Source: Terriglobus roseus DSM 18391 (GTDB lineage: Bacteria; Acidobacteriota; Terriglobia; Terriglobales; Acidobacteriaceae). From it: DNA of 64,000 bases. This document shows, in pieces, positions 1-8,888 of this stretch. Each line of letters opens with the position of its first letter. Within the stretch, counting starts at the first letter, position 1. The translations under genes were made by a program, and so were the position numbers. The notes under the pieces were generated by a model, which saw nothing but the letters and a program-made list of their open reading frames with translations, ran no database searches and was not told the origin of the DNA. The stretch covers positions 3,286,001 through 3,350,000 of the forward strand of contig NC_018014.1 of NCBI RefSeq assembly GCF_000265425.1, written 5' to 3'.

Positions 1-1565
1 ATGTCGAAGACCGGCTGTGTGATGCCAAACTCCGCACCAGCCTCAACCTTTGCCGCAAAGCGCCGCACCTCAGCGTCCAGATCCGGAACGCCCGGATTGG
101 CCGCAACGGCAATGACAAAGCCCGTGCTTGAGCCGATGGATGCGCCACCAATATCGAGCCCGTGATTCATATCCCGCACGATGCGCGTCAGTCCCACGGC
201 ATCGACATCGAAGACCGCCGTTGCATCCGGGTAGCTGCCCATCTTCGGCGGATCGCCCGTCAGGCAAAGAATGTTGCGCAATCCAAGGGACGACGCGCCC
301 AGCAGATCGCTCTGAATGCCAAGCAGATTCCGATCGCGGCACGTGTAGTGAATGACCGCCTCAATGCCGACCTTCTGCTCGATCTGCAGGCACATGCTGC
401 CCGCGCTCATGCGAGTGCTCGCACGCGGGCTGTCGGGAACATTGATCGCGTGCACGCCCAGCTGCTTCAGCATCCGCGCGCCTTCGAGTTCACGCGTTGC
501 GTCGATGCCCTTCGGCGGCACAATCTCCACCATGCTGACAAACTCACCGCGCGCAATTCGTGCACCGATCAGCGAACGCTCTGCAAGCGGCGGCGGCGCA
601 ATCTCGCTTGCCGTTGGCTTCGCACCAGCAGACAGCACACCCTCCGCCTGGGCCTGGATCGCCTTCACGCTGGAGCGCATGGCTTTGATATGTTTCGGCG
701 TCGTACCGCAGCAGCCACCGATCAGGGTTGCGCCCAGGCGCATCGCCTTCCGCGCAAAGCTGGCGAGGTACTCCGGCGACGAAAGATAGATGCTGCGGCC
801 GTCCACGCAGTTCGGCAGACCAGCATTCGGCATCGCTGCAATCGGTAACTTCGTTACTTTGCGCATGCGTTCGATCGTGTCCAGCACCTGCATCGGCCCA
901 TCGCTGCAGTTGCAGCCGACGGCCCGCGCGCCCCACTCCTCAAACAGACGTGCAGCGTCCTCCGGCGACGTCCCATCCGCGACGATGCCGGCATCCGTAA
1001 CGGTCACCATCGCGATCACCGGCAGATCCGGCGCGGCATCGCGTGCCGCCTGGATCGCCGCCTTCGCCTGCGCCATCGACGTCACCGTCTCCACGACAAA
1101 CAAGTCGACACCCGCAGCCACCAGCGCATCGACCTGCTCACGGTAGGCGGCCAGCATCATCGCCGGATCCGCGTCTTTCTTGTCGAATCCGAGCGAGCCC
1201 AGCGCACCCGCTACAAAGGCCTGATGCGCATGCTTCTCCCGAACGCCATCCACGGCGGCGCGTGCGATGCGGACCGCCGCGGTGTTGATCTCCGCAACCT
1301 TGCCCTCCAGCCCGAAGCGCTTCAAACGGACGGCGTTGGCGCCGAAGGTGTTGGTCTCGATCACCTCTGCACCCGCTACGAGGTATTCCTCGTGCAGATC
1401 CCGCACCATCTGCGGGTCAGTCAGGTTCAGTTCATCGAAGCAGCGGTTGATGAAGATGCCGCGCGCGTAAAACATTGTGCCCATCGCACCGTCACACAGG
1501 ACGGGTGCAGGACCGAAGAGTCGTTCTACATCATGGGTCTGGGGCTGTGTTTTGGTCTCGGACAT
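1..1565 (-). CDS. Bifunctional homocysteine S-methyltransferase / 5,10-methylenetetrahydrofolate reductase (3' end beyond window)
   Basis: The N-terminal part (about residues 15-310) is a homocysteine S-methyltransferase barrel with the zinc-binding Cys in VGCNCSDG (near residue 218) and the GGCCGT motif (near residue 285). A methylene-THF reductase barrel starts near residue 325 (EFVSMVEIVPPKG, later LCLTGDPPK) and runs off the left edge. The fusion resembles the YitJ type, which couples reduction of methylene-THF to methylation of homocysteine. The start is ATG at 1563-1565, giving MSETKTQPQTHDVERLFG. No cobalamin domain is visible in the part present. The final residues are missing because of the window edge, not because of a mutation. 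The gene is divergent from the lipoprotein gene that follows, with about 120 bases between them. Confidence 0.9.
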   Translation of the reverse strand, partial: MSETKTQPQTHDVERLFGPAPVLCDGAMGTMFYARGIFINRCFDELNLTDPQMVRDLHEEYLVAGAEVIETNTFGANAVRLKRFGLEGKVAEINTAAVRIARAAVDGVREKHAHQAFVAGALGSLGFDKKDADPAMMLAAYREQVDALVAAGVDLFVVETVTSMAQAKAAIQAARDAAPDLPVIAMVTVTDAGIVADGTSPEDAARLFEEWGARAVGCNCSDGPMQVLDTIERMRKVTKLPIAAMPNAGLPNCVDGRSIYLSSPEYLASFARKAMRLGATLIGGCCGTTPKHIKAMRSSVKAIQAQAEGVLSAGAKPTASEIAPPPLAERSLIGARIARGEFVSMVEIVPPKGIDATRELEGARMLKQLGVHAINVPDSPRASTRMSAGSMCLQIEQKVGIEAVIHYTCRDRNLLGIQSDLLGASSLGLRNILCLTGDPPKMGSYPDATAVFDVDAVGLTRIVRDMNHGLDIGGASIGSSTGFVIAVAANPGVPDLDAEVRRFAAKVEAGAEFGITQPVFD

Positions 1566-1629
1566 GTCTGGTCGCTATCCTTCATCCTACTGCGTCATAC
1601 ACATGTTCCCCATCGGCTCCGGTCTGCTT

Positions 1630-1638
1630 TGGTATACT
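1630..1638 (+). promoter_or_regulatory. Extended -10 promoter element for the lipoprotein gene
   Basis: TGGTATACT fits an extended -10 (TGnTATACT), about 50 bases before the TTG start at 1689. No good -35 box is visible at the expected distance, as is common for extended -10 promoters. The assignment rests on sequence likeness only. Confidence 0.45.
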
Positions 1639-1688
1639 TCGGCAGGGCGCGGCAAGGGAGAATTCCCGCAGCACCGTTGAGGTTTCCG

Positions 1689-3185
1689 TTGAAAAGTGTT
1701 TCCGTTGCGCGGTCTGCAACCGCCCTTCTATTTGCTACCGCTGTCACATTGCTGACGGGTTGTGGATACCGCCCTTACAAGACCACTGAGAATCAGTTCG
1801 CCGGCCGGCCTGTTCCGCCCTCGAGACTGACCCAGCGCGTGATGGTCGCTATCTCTCAAAACAGTGCGCTCTCCGGCGCGCTGCAGATTCTTGACGCCAA
1901 GCGCGACATCCGTTCAAACGTCTACGTGGCGAACAGCACCACGACGATCTCGGCGTTTAGCGGCCAGGCGCAGTCGATCATTAACTACCCAGAGCAGACT
2001 CGCGGCTTCGTCTACAGCAGCGACGGCAATGTCAACACCATCAACTACTCCACGGAAGCTGGCCTTGGGCCGACGACCACGAGTACGGGTGTGGTGTCGT
2101 CGTACTTCGTTCCGCTGGACACCCAGTCGGTCTACACGGCGACAGAGCGCACCGGCACGGTGAACATCTCCACGCCCGCGACTGCCTCTGCCACGGTCAA
2201 TTCGATCAATACAAACCTCAGCTTTGCTGTCCCGAGCGTCTATCGCATCGTCGCGAATCCTTCACATACCGTGATCTTGATGATGCTGCGGAACTCCAAC
2301 ATGGTCTATCGCCTGTTGCAGTTGAACGCCGACCAGGTGGCGCCGCCGAATGCGCTGACCTGTCAGCCCGTGAACAAGCCCACCTACTGCGTGGTCCCTG
2401 TAGGCGCCACGCAGAGCGACGGCAGTGTTCGTGAGCCCTCGTTCCACCGCCCGGTCAACGCCTACTTCTCGCCCGATGGCACACAGGTCTACTTTCTGAG
2501 CTGCGGTCGTGAGTGCGGCGGAACTGCCGCCACGGGTGACGACGTCCCCGGCGTAAACTTCGCCAACCTCGCCAACCTGCGCGTCGACTATTACCCGCCC
2601 AGCGCCGCATACACCTCGCCGGTTGTCAGCACGACGAACGTACCCGGCGGTGTGACCGCTGCGCTCTCGGACGGCAACACGCTGTATGTCGCAGGCCAGT
2701 CGCTGCAATCGGATGGTTTTTTCGCCGGCAATCTGTCGGTCATTCCGCTGTCGACCAAGACGGTCTCACAGACCTTCTCGATCTCCGACGGTGAGCACAC
2801 CAAGATGCTCTTCGCCGATAACAACACGCTCTGGATCGGCTCCAACAACTGTGCCAGCGGTGAGCGTTATCACCTGGGACAGAACTACAACTGCCTGACC
2901 CGCTACGACATCACGAATAGGGCTGCCGCCATCGTGCCGGCCGTAACGCCCAACGGCGCCACTCGTGTTCCCTATCCCAACGAGAACCTGGACCAGTACT
3001 ACTACGGCAGCCTGACTGGCCTGTGCTGGGTCGAGAGCCTGAACAAGGTCTACACGGCCTACGGCGGTCAGGTCCATGCCTTCAACACCGTCGATGGCTC
3101 CGAGATCGACAACACCAACATCACAGTCCAGGGCACGGCGAACGACGTTGCATACATTGACGCATCGACCAACGTTGCCAACTAA
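1689..3185 (+). CDS. Predicted lipoprotein, beta-propeller-like, function unknown
   Basis: The protein has 498 residues, starting at TTG 1689 with GAGG six bases upstream. In-frame codons further upstream run antisense through the methyltransferase gene and are not credible. The N terminus is a lipoprotein signal: KSVSVARS, a hydrophobic stretch, then the lipobox LTGC, so the mature protein should be anchored by its Cys. The rest is rich in Ser, Thr, Asn and Val, with recurrent units such as NVYVANSTTTISAF and TQVYFLSCG, spaced like the blades of a beta-propeller (lactonase or NHL-type folds). I see no catalytic motif. Three Cys pairs in the C-terminal half may form disulfides. It is probably an exported acidobacterial hypothetical protein; the propeller call is an inference. 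Confidence 0.75.
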   Translation: MKSVSVARSATALLFATAVTLLTGCGYRPYKTTENQFAGRPVPPSRLTQRVMVAISQNSALSGALQILDAKRDIRSNVYVANSTTTISAFSGQAQSIINYPEQTRGFVYSSDGNVNTINYSTEAGLGPTTTSTGVVSSYFVPLDTQSVYTATERTGTVNISTPATASATVNSINTNLSFAVPSVYRIVANPSHTVILMMLRNSNMVYRLLQLNADQVAPPNALTCQPVNKPTYCVVPVGATQSDGSVREPSFHRPVNAYFSPDGTQVYFLSCGRECGGTAATGDDVPGVNFANLANLRVDYYPPSAAYTSPVVSTTNVPGGVTAALSDGNTLYVAGQSLQSDGFFAGNLSVIPLSTKTVSQTFSISDGEHTKMLFADNNTLWIGSNNCASGERYHLGQNYNCLTRYDITNRAAAIVPAVTPNGATRVPYPNENLDQYYYGSLTGLCWVESLNKVYTAYGGQVHAFNTVDGSEIDNTNITVQGTANDVAYIDASTNVAN

Positions 3186-3203
3186 GAACTGCTGTCGCTT
3201 CAA

Positions 3204-3233
3204 AGAAGAGCCGCCCATCCGGGCGGCTCTTCT
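3204..3233. terminator. Bidirectional hairpin between convergent genes
   Basis: Thirteen-base arms (3204-3216 and 3221-3233) pair perfectly around a 4-base loop. The hairpin lies just after the lipoprotein stop and touches the stop codon of the opposite-strand P-loop gene. There is no long T run, but placement between convergent genes supports a shared terminator. Confidence 0.75.
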
Positions 3234-3934
3234 CATTTGGAATTTGCGGTCGGCTCTTCAGCGGCGGGTTTAGTCTTGCGGAGGTGCAACATCTTGGTCG
3301 CTGATATCTCCGGGCGGAGCGGTGACATTCTGGCGATGAGCCACGCCTCAGCATCGCTGCCCAGAGCGTCCTCGCGCAGTTCGAAGACAGGCTTCCCCTG
3401 ATAGACCGCCGGCGCGATCCCCTGCCATTTTGCTCTCTTCAGATCTGTGCCATTCGGCACAAACAGAGCATCTGCTCGATCCAGATATCGCAGCGCCGAC
3501 GGCTTGAAGTCGGCGACCGTTGGATCCAGCACCGCAAGGTAGAGATCGGGCCGAAGGAACCGCAGGATGCTGTTGGACTCCACCAGCATGTTCTCCGCCT
3601 TTGCAATCTCCTTACGCAGGCGCGGCATTGCTTCGCTCAAGGAACCTGCCGCCAGGTCGCCCTGTTGCGTGCGCACCCACAGGACACGCACAGCGCCGGC
3701 AACCAGCATGCGAGAGGTGTCCGTACCGCTGATGCGGCTTCGCTCCTCGCTGAACGCAATCGAGTGGTCAGCGGTCGCGCAATCGCACGCTTCACCATTG
3801 GCAGAGCAGACACCATGGCCGTACTGCGTGATCTTCATAGCAGTCCAGCGCATCTCTGGGAACGCGCCGAGAACCTGAGTCGACAGCGTCGTCTTGCCGA
3901 TGTTCCGCGTGTGTCCACCGACGACGACCAGCAT
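3233..3934 (-). CDS. MobB-like P-loop NTPase, function unknown
   Basis: The protein has 233 residues. It opens with MLVVVGGHTRNIGKTT, a Walker A loop of the form GG-x4-GKTT at residues 6-16, of the kind seen in MobB and related small GTP/ATP-binding proteins. A Cys-rich stretch, GVCSANGEACDC, lies at about residues 42-53 and could bind metal. The C-terminal 25 residues are Lys/Pro-rich and probably disordered. The gene lies immediately before lpxD on the same strand (about 2 bases apart), so the two are probably co-transcribed with the LpxL-type gene. No molybdenum cofactor gene is nearby, so a true MobB role is doubtful. Confidence 0.7.
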   Translation of the reverse strand: MLVVVGGHTRNIGKTTLSTQVLGAFPEMRWTAMKITQYGHGVCSANGEACDCATADHSIAFSEERSRISGTDTSRMLVAGAVRVLWVRTQQGDLAAGSLSEAMPRLRKEIAKAENMLVESNSILRFLRPDLYLAVLDPTVADFKPSALRYLDRADALFVPNGTDLKRAKWQGIAPAVYQGKPVFELREDALGSDAEAWLIARMSPLRPEISATKMLHLRKTKPAAEEPTANSK

Positions 3935-3936
3935 CT

Positions 3937-4857
3937 CTAGTTTCCTCGGCTAAGCCGCGCAAGATCGCGCAGGTACTGCTTCAGCGGACGCGCCGGCCGG
4001 CCCCAGAAGACCTGGCCCGCACCATAGAGCTTCTTATTGCTGAGCACTCCAGCACCGCCGCCCAGTATGACGCCGGGTCCGACGATCGCATGCTCTCCCA
4101 TACCAACCTGACCGCCAAGAATCGCGCCATCTTCCACGACGCTGGACCCGCTGATGCCCGTCTGCGCCGCGATGATGACATTGCGGCCCAGACGAACGTT
4201 GTGGCCGATGTGGACCAGGTTGTCAATCTTCGTGCCCGCGCCGATGCGTGTTTCACCCAGCGCCCCGCGGTCGATGGTGCTGTTCGCACCAATCTCAACA
4301 TCGTCCTCGATGACCAGGGCGCCCTGCTGCGGAAAGAGGAGATAGCTACCATCGGGCCGACGCGCATAGCCGAAGCCGCGCGCCCCCAGCACGACGCCAG
4401 CCTGCACCTGCACGCGCTCGCCAAGTACGACGCCGTCCTCGATCACAACGCGCGCTCCAATGCGACTCTCGCGGCCGACGCACACGCCCCGCCCAATTAC
4501 CGACCCCGGACCAATCGACACACCTTCCGCGATGGTTGCCGTGTCTGCGACGCTCGCTGTCGGATCGATCTCCGCAACCTCTCGCGGGCGCAATCGATCT
4601 GCCACGATCGCAAAGGCAAGGCGCGCATCCGGAACTCGCAGCATGCGCGAATTGTTCTTATCCGCGGCAATCTTCGTATTCACCAGCACCAAGCCAGCGG
4701 TCGACGCCAGCGCGTCCGTCAGTGCAGCAGCTGATGTCGCGAAGACAACGGCGTCAGGCCCGGCAGACTCCGGCGCGGCGACACGCTCAATCTCAGCGTC
4801 GGCGACACCTTCGGCTGGAACGTCAAGCCACTCCGCGATCTCGTGTGTCTTCGCCAT
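3937..4857 (-). CDS. lpxD: UDP-3-O-acylglucosamine N-acyltransferase
   Basis: LpxD adds the N-linked 3-hydroxyacyl chain to UDP-3-O-acylglucosamine, the third step of lipid A synthesis. The 306 residues show an N-terminal uridine-binding domain (about 1-95) and a left-handed beta-helix made of hexapeptide repeats (about 96-275). The catalytic His lies in the motif [11 protein letters not shown]. The chosen start, ATG 4855-4857, gives [12 protein letters not shown] and leaves a 2-base gap from the upstream acyltransferase stop. The longer in-frame start would overlap that gene. The protein is a little shorter than the 340 residues of the E. coli enzyme, mostly at the ends. Confidence 0.93.
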   Translation of the reverse strand: MAKTHEIAEWLDVPAEGVADAEIERVAAPESAGPDAVVFATSAAALTDALASTAGLVLVNTKIAADKNNSRMLRVPDARLAFAIVADRLRPREVAEIDPTASVADTATIAEGVSIGPGSVIGRGVCVGRESRIGARVVIEDGVVLGERVQVQAGVVLGARGFGYARRPDGSYLLFPQQGALVIEDDVEIGANSTIDRGALGETRIGAGTKIDNLVHIGHNVRLGRNVIIAAQTGISGSSVVEDGAILGGQVGMGEHAIVGPGVILGGGAGVLSNKKLYGAGQVFWGRPARPLKQYLRDLARLSRGN

Positions 4858-4859
4858 TG

Positions 4860-5843
4860 CTACCGTGTCTCCGTCGAAATGCCAAGCATCTTGTCGTCCG
4901 TGTCCGCCTTCGCAGGCCCAACATTTGCGGCCCGACCATAGATGGGCGGTTCGCCCGGCGGCCGTGTCTTCCAGCGGCGATGCAGCCACAGCCACTGCTC
5001 CGGGAAGCGCCGAATGTAGGCCTCGGTGGTCGCTACAAAGAGAGCTGTATTTGCAAGCGCGTCCGCTTCATTGTCCGCCGTGTGCTGTAGCTTGAGTTCC
5101 TCACCAAAGTGAAGCACGTAGCGATTTTCTTCCTCAGACCACAGAAGAAAACCGGGTACAACAGCCGCCCCCGTCTTACGGGCGACCCGCGCGAGGCCGC
5201 TGGCCGTGCAGGCCGGCACGCCGAAGAAGGGCACAAACACGCCTTGCGGCGGCGTCATGTTGGTGTCCATCAGGATGCCCACCGTCTCGCCCTTGTGCAT
5301 GGCGCTGATCAGGCCGCGGGCAAAGTCATCTTTATGCAGAACGCGGTTGCCATGCTGGCAGCGGATCGCGTTCACCATGTTGTCCACCAGTGGATTATCC
5401 AACCGACGGATCACCATCCCCATCGGATGTCCCAGCAGCGAGTGCACGAAGCTGGAGAGCTCCCAAGCTCCGAGGTGGCCGGTCAGTACCAGGACGCCTT
5501 TGCCACGCGCCTCGGCCGCCAGGAAGTTTTCCAGGCCTTCATAGCGCATGACGTGCTCGCGAACGAATTCCGGGGTGTACTTCGACATCTGGCAGAACTC
5601 CGCCAACTGCCAGCCCAACGACCGAAACGTCCCACGCAGCACAGCGCTTCGTTCCGCCGGAGACAGCTTCGGAAAGGCCAACTGGAGGTTACGATCACCC
5701 GTGCCCGAAAGCCGTCCTGCAAGAGCACCCGCTGCTCCGCCAATCGCTGCACCCAACGAACGAGCCAGACCGCGAGGGAGGAAACGCAACAGCGAGACGG
5801 CGCCCAGCACGGCTGCATATTCCAGACGCTGGCGTGCGGTCAC
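4860..5843 (-). CDS. LpxL/HtrB-type lysophospholipid (lipid A) acyltransferase
   Basis: The protein belongs to the Kdo2-lipid A lauroyl/myristoyl acyltransferase family, which adds secondary acyl chains to lipid A on the inner face of the inner membrane. The HX4E catalytic motif is visible as GHLGAWE, with downstream IRRLDN and an ILMDTN segment as in LpxL. An N-terminal hydrophobic anchor ([15 protein letters not shown]) follows the proposed GTG start at 5843, giving 327 residues. An in-frame TTG at 5906 would begin at the edge of the previous gene's terminator and is less likely. It lies directly upstream of lpxD in one lipid A operon. Confidence 0.85.
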   Translation of the reverse strand: MTARQRLEYAAVLGAVSLLRFLPRGLARSLGAAIGGAAGALAGRLSGTGDRNLQLAFPKLSPAERSAVLRGTFRSLGWQLAEFCQMSKYTPEFVREHVMRYEGLENFLAAEARGKGVLVLTGHLGAWELSSFVHSLLGHPMGMVIRRLDNPLVDNMVNAIRCQHGNRVLHKDDFARGLISAMHKGETVGILMDTNMTPPQGVFVPFFGVPACTASGLARVARKTGAAVVPGFLLWSEEENRYVLHFGEELKLQHTADNEADALANTALFVATTEAYIRRFPEQWLWLHRRWKTRPPGEPPIYGRAANVGPAKADTDDKMLGISTETR

Positions 5844-5906
5844 GGTTTTTCCCGTCGATGATTGCGTCAGGCTCAAGGCTCCAGTGTAATTCGTCAGCAA
5901 TAGCAA

Positions 5907-5928
5907 AGGGCCCCGCGAACGGGGCCCT
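5907..5928 (-). terminator. Rho-independent terminator after the SYLF gene
   Basis: Nine-base G/C-rich arms (5907-5915 and 5920-5928) enclose a CGAA loop. On the minus strand the stem is followed by TTTGCTATTG. It lies 20-45 bases past the stop of the SYLF gene. Confidence 0.75.
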
Positions 5929-5950
5929 CCAATGCTCGGTCCGTCACAAC

Positions 5951-6640
5951 CTACTGGCGGCTTGAAACGAAGTACTTTGCCACGGTGCCAACGAACGGCT
6001 TCGCATCAGGCGGAGTCGGTACGTTACCGGCCAGAACCGTGCGGAACGGCAGAGCCGAACCGTAGAAGGTGCGCGTATCGTCCTGGTTCTGCGAGAGAAC
6101 AGTTCCGTCCAGATCGATACCGGCGAACAGGCCCTTCGAACGCGAGTAGGTGAGGAACTCAGCATTCAGCTTCCAGTCGGTACCAGCCTGTGCGTTGCGG
6201 CCAACTGGGCCGGCCGAAGCAGCAGCGTCGCCGCCAATCTTGAACTTGTTCTTCAGCATGTGCTGCAGACCGTTCTGGTTCATCGCAACGAGTACCAGGT
6301 CCGTGGACTGTCCACCAATCTGGAAGCCGAAGCTTCCGCCGGCGAGCTGCACGAACACAGGTGCGCTCCAGCCATGACCGGTGCGGCACGTCGCCACACC
6401 CTGACCGTACTGTGCGCCGACAACGAATGCGCCCTTCTTGAAGGCCGGGATCACGACGACACAGTTTGCGCCACTAAGAATCTGGCTGGGGATCGACTTG
6501 TCAGGCGTACCCATGATTTCGTGCAAAATGTTCTGCGAATCGGTCAGGCGCTCATCGAGCTTTGCCTTGTCGGCAGCCATGGCAGGGAGTGCGGTCGCTA
6601 CAAGCGTCAACGCACACAGTGCAGCTTTGATACGGTTCAT
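5951..6640 (-). CDS. Exported SYLF-domain (YSC84-like) lipid-binding protein
   Basis: The protein has 229 residues. The start, ATG 6638-6640 (MNRIKAALCALTLVATALPAMAADK), is preceded by AAAAGG at good spacing and gives a clean signal peptide cut after AMA. The mature protein matches the SYLF/YSC84 family in segments such as ILSGANCVVVIPAFKKGAFV, GQGVATCRTGHGWSAP and FQIGGQSTDLVLVAMNQ. The family is described as lipid-binding; its bacterial periplasmic role is not well defined. The gene is monocistronic, with its own terminator and a leader containing an inverted repeat. Confidence 0.88.
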   Translation of the reverse strand: MNRIKAALCALTLVATALPAMAADKAKLDERLTDSQNILHEIMGTPDKSIPSQILSGANCVVVIPAFKKGAFVVGAQYGQGVATCRTGHGWSAPVFVQLAGGSFGFQIGGQSTDLVLVAMNQNGLQHMLKNKFKIGGDAAASAGPVGRNAQAGTDWKLNAEFLTYSRSKGLFAGIDLDGTVLSQNQDDTRTFYGSALPFRTVLAGNVPTPPDAKPFVGTVAKYFVSSRQ

Positions 6641-6682
6641 CGTCATCACCTTTTCTGCGGCACCTTCAGGCAGGCGCACACA

Positions 6683-6704
6683 TCACTTCCTCAGATGGAA
6701 GTGA
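6683..6704. repeat. Inverted repeat in the SYLF gene leader
   Basis: TCACTTCC and GGAAGTGA form perfect 8-base arms around TCAGAT, about 45 bases upstream of the SYLF start. It could be a protein-binding site or an mRNA hairpin; nothing in the sequence decides between them. The rest of the 311-base spacer 6641-6951 holds the terminator at 6790-6828 and nothing else I recognise. Confidence 0.45.
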
Positions 6705-6789
6705 GGCGGGTCAAGTTGTATGCGATCGAAATCGCTCCAACAGCAACGAACAAATTGGTCTGCTGGAAACCAGACATAACAAAAAAATG

Positions 6790-6828
6790 GGGGCTGCAGT
6801 TTGGGTTCTCACCCTCGCCGACAGCCCC
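6790..6828 (-). terminator. Rho-independent terminator after the TonB-like gene
   Basis: GGGGCTG (6790-6796) pairs with CAGCCCC (6822-6828), and the loop holds a second small stem (GGGT/ACCC). On the minus strand the hairpin is followed by CATTTTTTTG, a run of seven T, at 6781-6787. This is a strong terminator for the gene ending at 6952. Confidence 0.8.
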
Positions 6829-6951
6829 TCTTCTCCCAGGTCTGTGTTACGTAGGTATACGATGCGGTGTCCGGAAGTAACGTGCAAGTTACGGAGGTCT
6901 GTGGACTGACAGCGGCACCGAAGTCCCATTTCGCGTCACTGGAACGCGTTC

Positions 6952-7617
6952 CTATTCTTCCAGCGCGAAGCACTCCCATCCGCAGTCCGCGTCGCGACGG
7001 CGGTCGAAGTGAAAACGCAGCTCCCGCTCACTGCGGACTGCGATGCCGTTGCGAAGAGCTTGATGAAAGACCCAGCGCTCTACGGTAGCGACGACCAGAT
7101 CATCGATCTGCGCTCCCATTCCGCGGCGCGCGTGTACCTGGGCTACGTGCCCGGTATCGTCAATCTCGACGTCGACAATCACGTCTCCCGTTACCCCTGC
7201 GCCGGATAGATCCGGCTTTTGACCCGGGAATGCCTGTACGTACAACAGACTGACGGTCCCGCTTCCAAGCGCATCGTTTCCCTGCACCGTCGGCGCTGCG
7301 TTCGCATCCTGGGGCATGGCGGGAGTAGGAGTCGTCTTCGGATATTGAGAGTGAGTCGTCACGCGATGAGGAACTGGCGGAGCCGGCTTGCCGGGGTTGT
7401 AGGTCACCATGACATGCTGCCCGGTACTTGTGCCCGCAGGTTTAAGACGCGGAGCACTCAGCCACCAGGCATTCACCAGCACGAACACCGCACCCAGGTG
7501 GAGAAGAGCGGATAACGTCTTCGGAAAGGAAGTGATCGTCCACTGCCTGCCACTCGAACGCATCCACGCAGCCGTGCCCGGGACAGCAGGACGTTGGGTA
7601 TCGGTGACGCGTGGCAT
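6952..7617 (-). CDS. TonB family protein (single TM segment plus TonB C-terminal domain)
   Basis: The protein has 221 residues from ATG 7617, which has AGGA eight bases upstream; two nearby in-frame ATGs (7626, 7644) are possible. The layout is a cytoplasmic N terminus, one membrane segment (about residues 35-52, LLHLGAVFVLVNAWWL), a Pro/Thr-rich periplasmic linker, and a C-terminal domain. The C-terminal domain (DVIVDVEIDDTGHVAQVHA, then VATVERWVFHQA) is typical of TonB_C. TonB proteins carry energy from ExbBD to outer-membrane receptors such as the one at 53395. No exbBD is linked, so it may be an accessory TonB or a signalling variant. Confidence 0.8.
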   Translation of the reverse strand: MPRVTDTQRPAVPGTAAWMRSSGRQWTITSFPKTLSALLHLGAVFVLVNAWWLSAPRLKPAGTSTGQHVMVTYNPGKPAPPVPHRVTTHSQYPKTTPTPAMPQDANAAPTVQGNDALGSGTVSLLYVQAFPGQKPDLSGAGVTGDVIVDVEIDDTGHVAQVHARRGMGAQIDDLVVATVERWVFHQALRNGIAVRSERELRFHFDRRRDADCGWECFALEE

Positions 7618-7692
7618 GCGGCCCATCCTATCCCAACGGCACAAGACAACGCTGCTCGCCTGCGATTGCGGCGGTTGAGTAGACTGCTCCGC

Positions 7693-8238
7693 ATGAGATC
7701 GTCTCTACTTCTTGTCGCGCTGGCTCTGCCGCCAGCCTTGCTTTCGCAACAATCAACCCACAGTACCCGTGGGGCGGCCACCACCACGCTTCCTGCGTTC
7801 TCCGGCACCTGGGTGCTGAACCCCACGCGCAGCAAGGTGGTTCAACGTTCGAATGGTGAGAGCCGCGCCATCATTCAGTACGACGGCAAGACCTGGCACC
7901 ACATCCACACGCATCAGGCAGACGAAGAGGGTAAGCCGGACGCGTGGCAGACCACGCTCATCGTCGACTCACCCACACCGCACGTCGTGCAGGGTGAGGA
8001 CATCACCTTCCGCTCACGCATTCAGCGCGTCGGCACCGCCATGTTGCTGACGGAGACCGGCACCACACTGAATGGTCAGAAGACCACAAACAGTGTGCGC
8101 TACACGCTGGAAGATGGCGGCAAGACGCTGGTGGAAACGGAGACAGCCGTGGGTCCGCTGGGCAAGCAGGTCAATATCTACGTCCTGGAGCGTGAGGGCT
8201 CCGGTGCCACCGGCGAGCATGACAAGAAGGTCGACTAG
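7693..8238 (+). CDS. Exported hypothetical protein
   Basis: The protein has 181 residues, starting at ATG 7693 with a short signal peptide (MRSSLLLVALALPPALLSQQ). The mature part begins FSGTWVLNPTRSKV, a pattern seen in many acidobacterial exported proteins with a lipocalin-like beta structure. It continues with alternating beta strands (DITFRSRIQRVGTAMLLTETG, NSVRYTLEDGGKTLVETETA). I do not recognise a function. Its stop overlaps the stop of the convergent LuxR-type regulator by 4 bases (CTAG). It is divergent from the TonB-like gene, with 75 bases between them. Confidence 0.75.
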   Translation: MRSSLLLVALALPPALLSQQSTHSTRGAATTTLPAFSGTWVLNPTRSKVVQRSNGESRAIIQYDGKTWHHIHTHQADEEGKPDAWQTTLIVDSPTPHVVQGEDITFRSRIQRVGTAMLLTETGTTLNGQKTTNSVRYTLEDGGKTLVETETAVGPLGKQVNIYVLEREGSGATGEHDKKVD

Positions 8239-8882
8239 GTTGCGGATCCGCCGTCGATCTGCATCTCGATGGCGCGAACGGTTAGCGCAACCCGGTTCGC
8301 AACGCCGAACTTCTGAAGCAGCCGGCCCACATGCGATTTCACCGTCTTCGTCTCAACGCCCAGTGTTGAGGCGATCTCGCGATTGGCGCGACCGTCAATC
8401 AAGAGGTCAATCACCTCGCGTTCGCGTGGTGTCAGCTTAATATCCGGCGGTCGCGGTTCATCCGGCGCAATTGTGTCGATCAGGCTGGCTAAAACCTTCC
8501 GCGGCGCCCAGATGGAACCGTCCGCAACTACTTCTACAGCCATCGTGATCTCACGCGGGCTGGCCGTGTACTGCAGATAGCCCTTGGCGCCACCCGCCAC
8601 GACACGCTGAATGAACGATGGATCGGTGCGGCTGCCGAGAACGATCAGCCGCAGGCCCGGCCTCGCACGCCGGAAGGCAGCCATCATCGGGAACAGGTCT
8701 TCCTCGCGCGTGTCGATCAGGACCATCGACAGGTCACCCTCGCGAAGAGTATCTGGCGCGGTCAGTTGCAACAGTTCACAATTTTCGGACAGCAGCGCAC
8801 GCAACCCCTCAACGCGGAGTGGATCGCTTGACAACACGCCCACACGAAGTCGCGTCCTCGTCTTTTCTGCCGTTGCGTTCAT
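8235..8882 (-). CDS. LuxR/NarL-family response regulator
   Basis: The protein has 215 residues. Residues about 12-125 form a receiver-like domain with a candidate phosphoacceptor Asp in MVLIDTREED. The acidic pair normally near the N terminus is reduced to SSDPLR, so phosphorylation may be weak or absent. Residues 148-210 form a classic LuxR helix-turn-helix (LTPREREVIDLLIDGRANREIA, then VKSHVGRLLQKFGV). There is no adjacent sensor kinase. It is followed six bases later by the stop of dcd on the same strand, so the order dcd then regulator suggests a shared transcript. Confidence 0.87.
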   Translation of the reverse strand: MNATAEKTRTRLRVGVLSSDPLRVEGLRALLSENCELLQLTAPDTLREGDLSMVLIDTREEDLFPMMAAFRRARPGLRLIVLGSRTDPSFIQRVVAGGAKGYLQYTASPREITMAVEVVADGSIWAPRKVLASLIDTIAPDEPRPPDIKLTPREREVIDLLIDGRANREIASTLGVETKTVKSHVGRLLQKFGVANRVALTVRAIEMQIDGGSAT

Positions 8883-8888
8883 GCGCCC

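Noticed and set aside
1566..1688. SAM or cobalamin riboswitch before the methionine synthesis gene
   Set aside because: I looked for conserved cores in the short divergent spacer and saw none; the spacer is too short for a cobalamin riboswitch.
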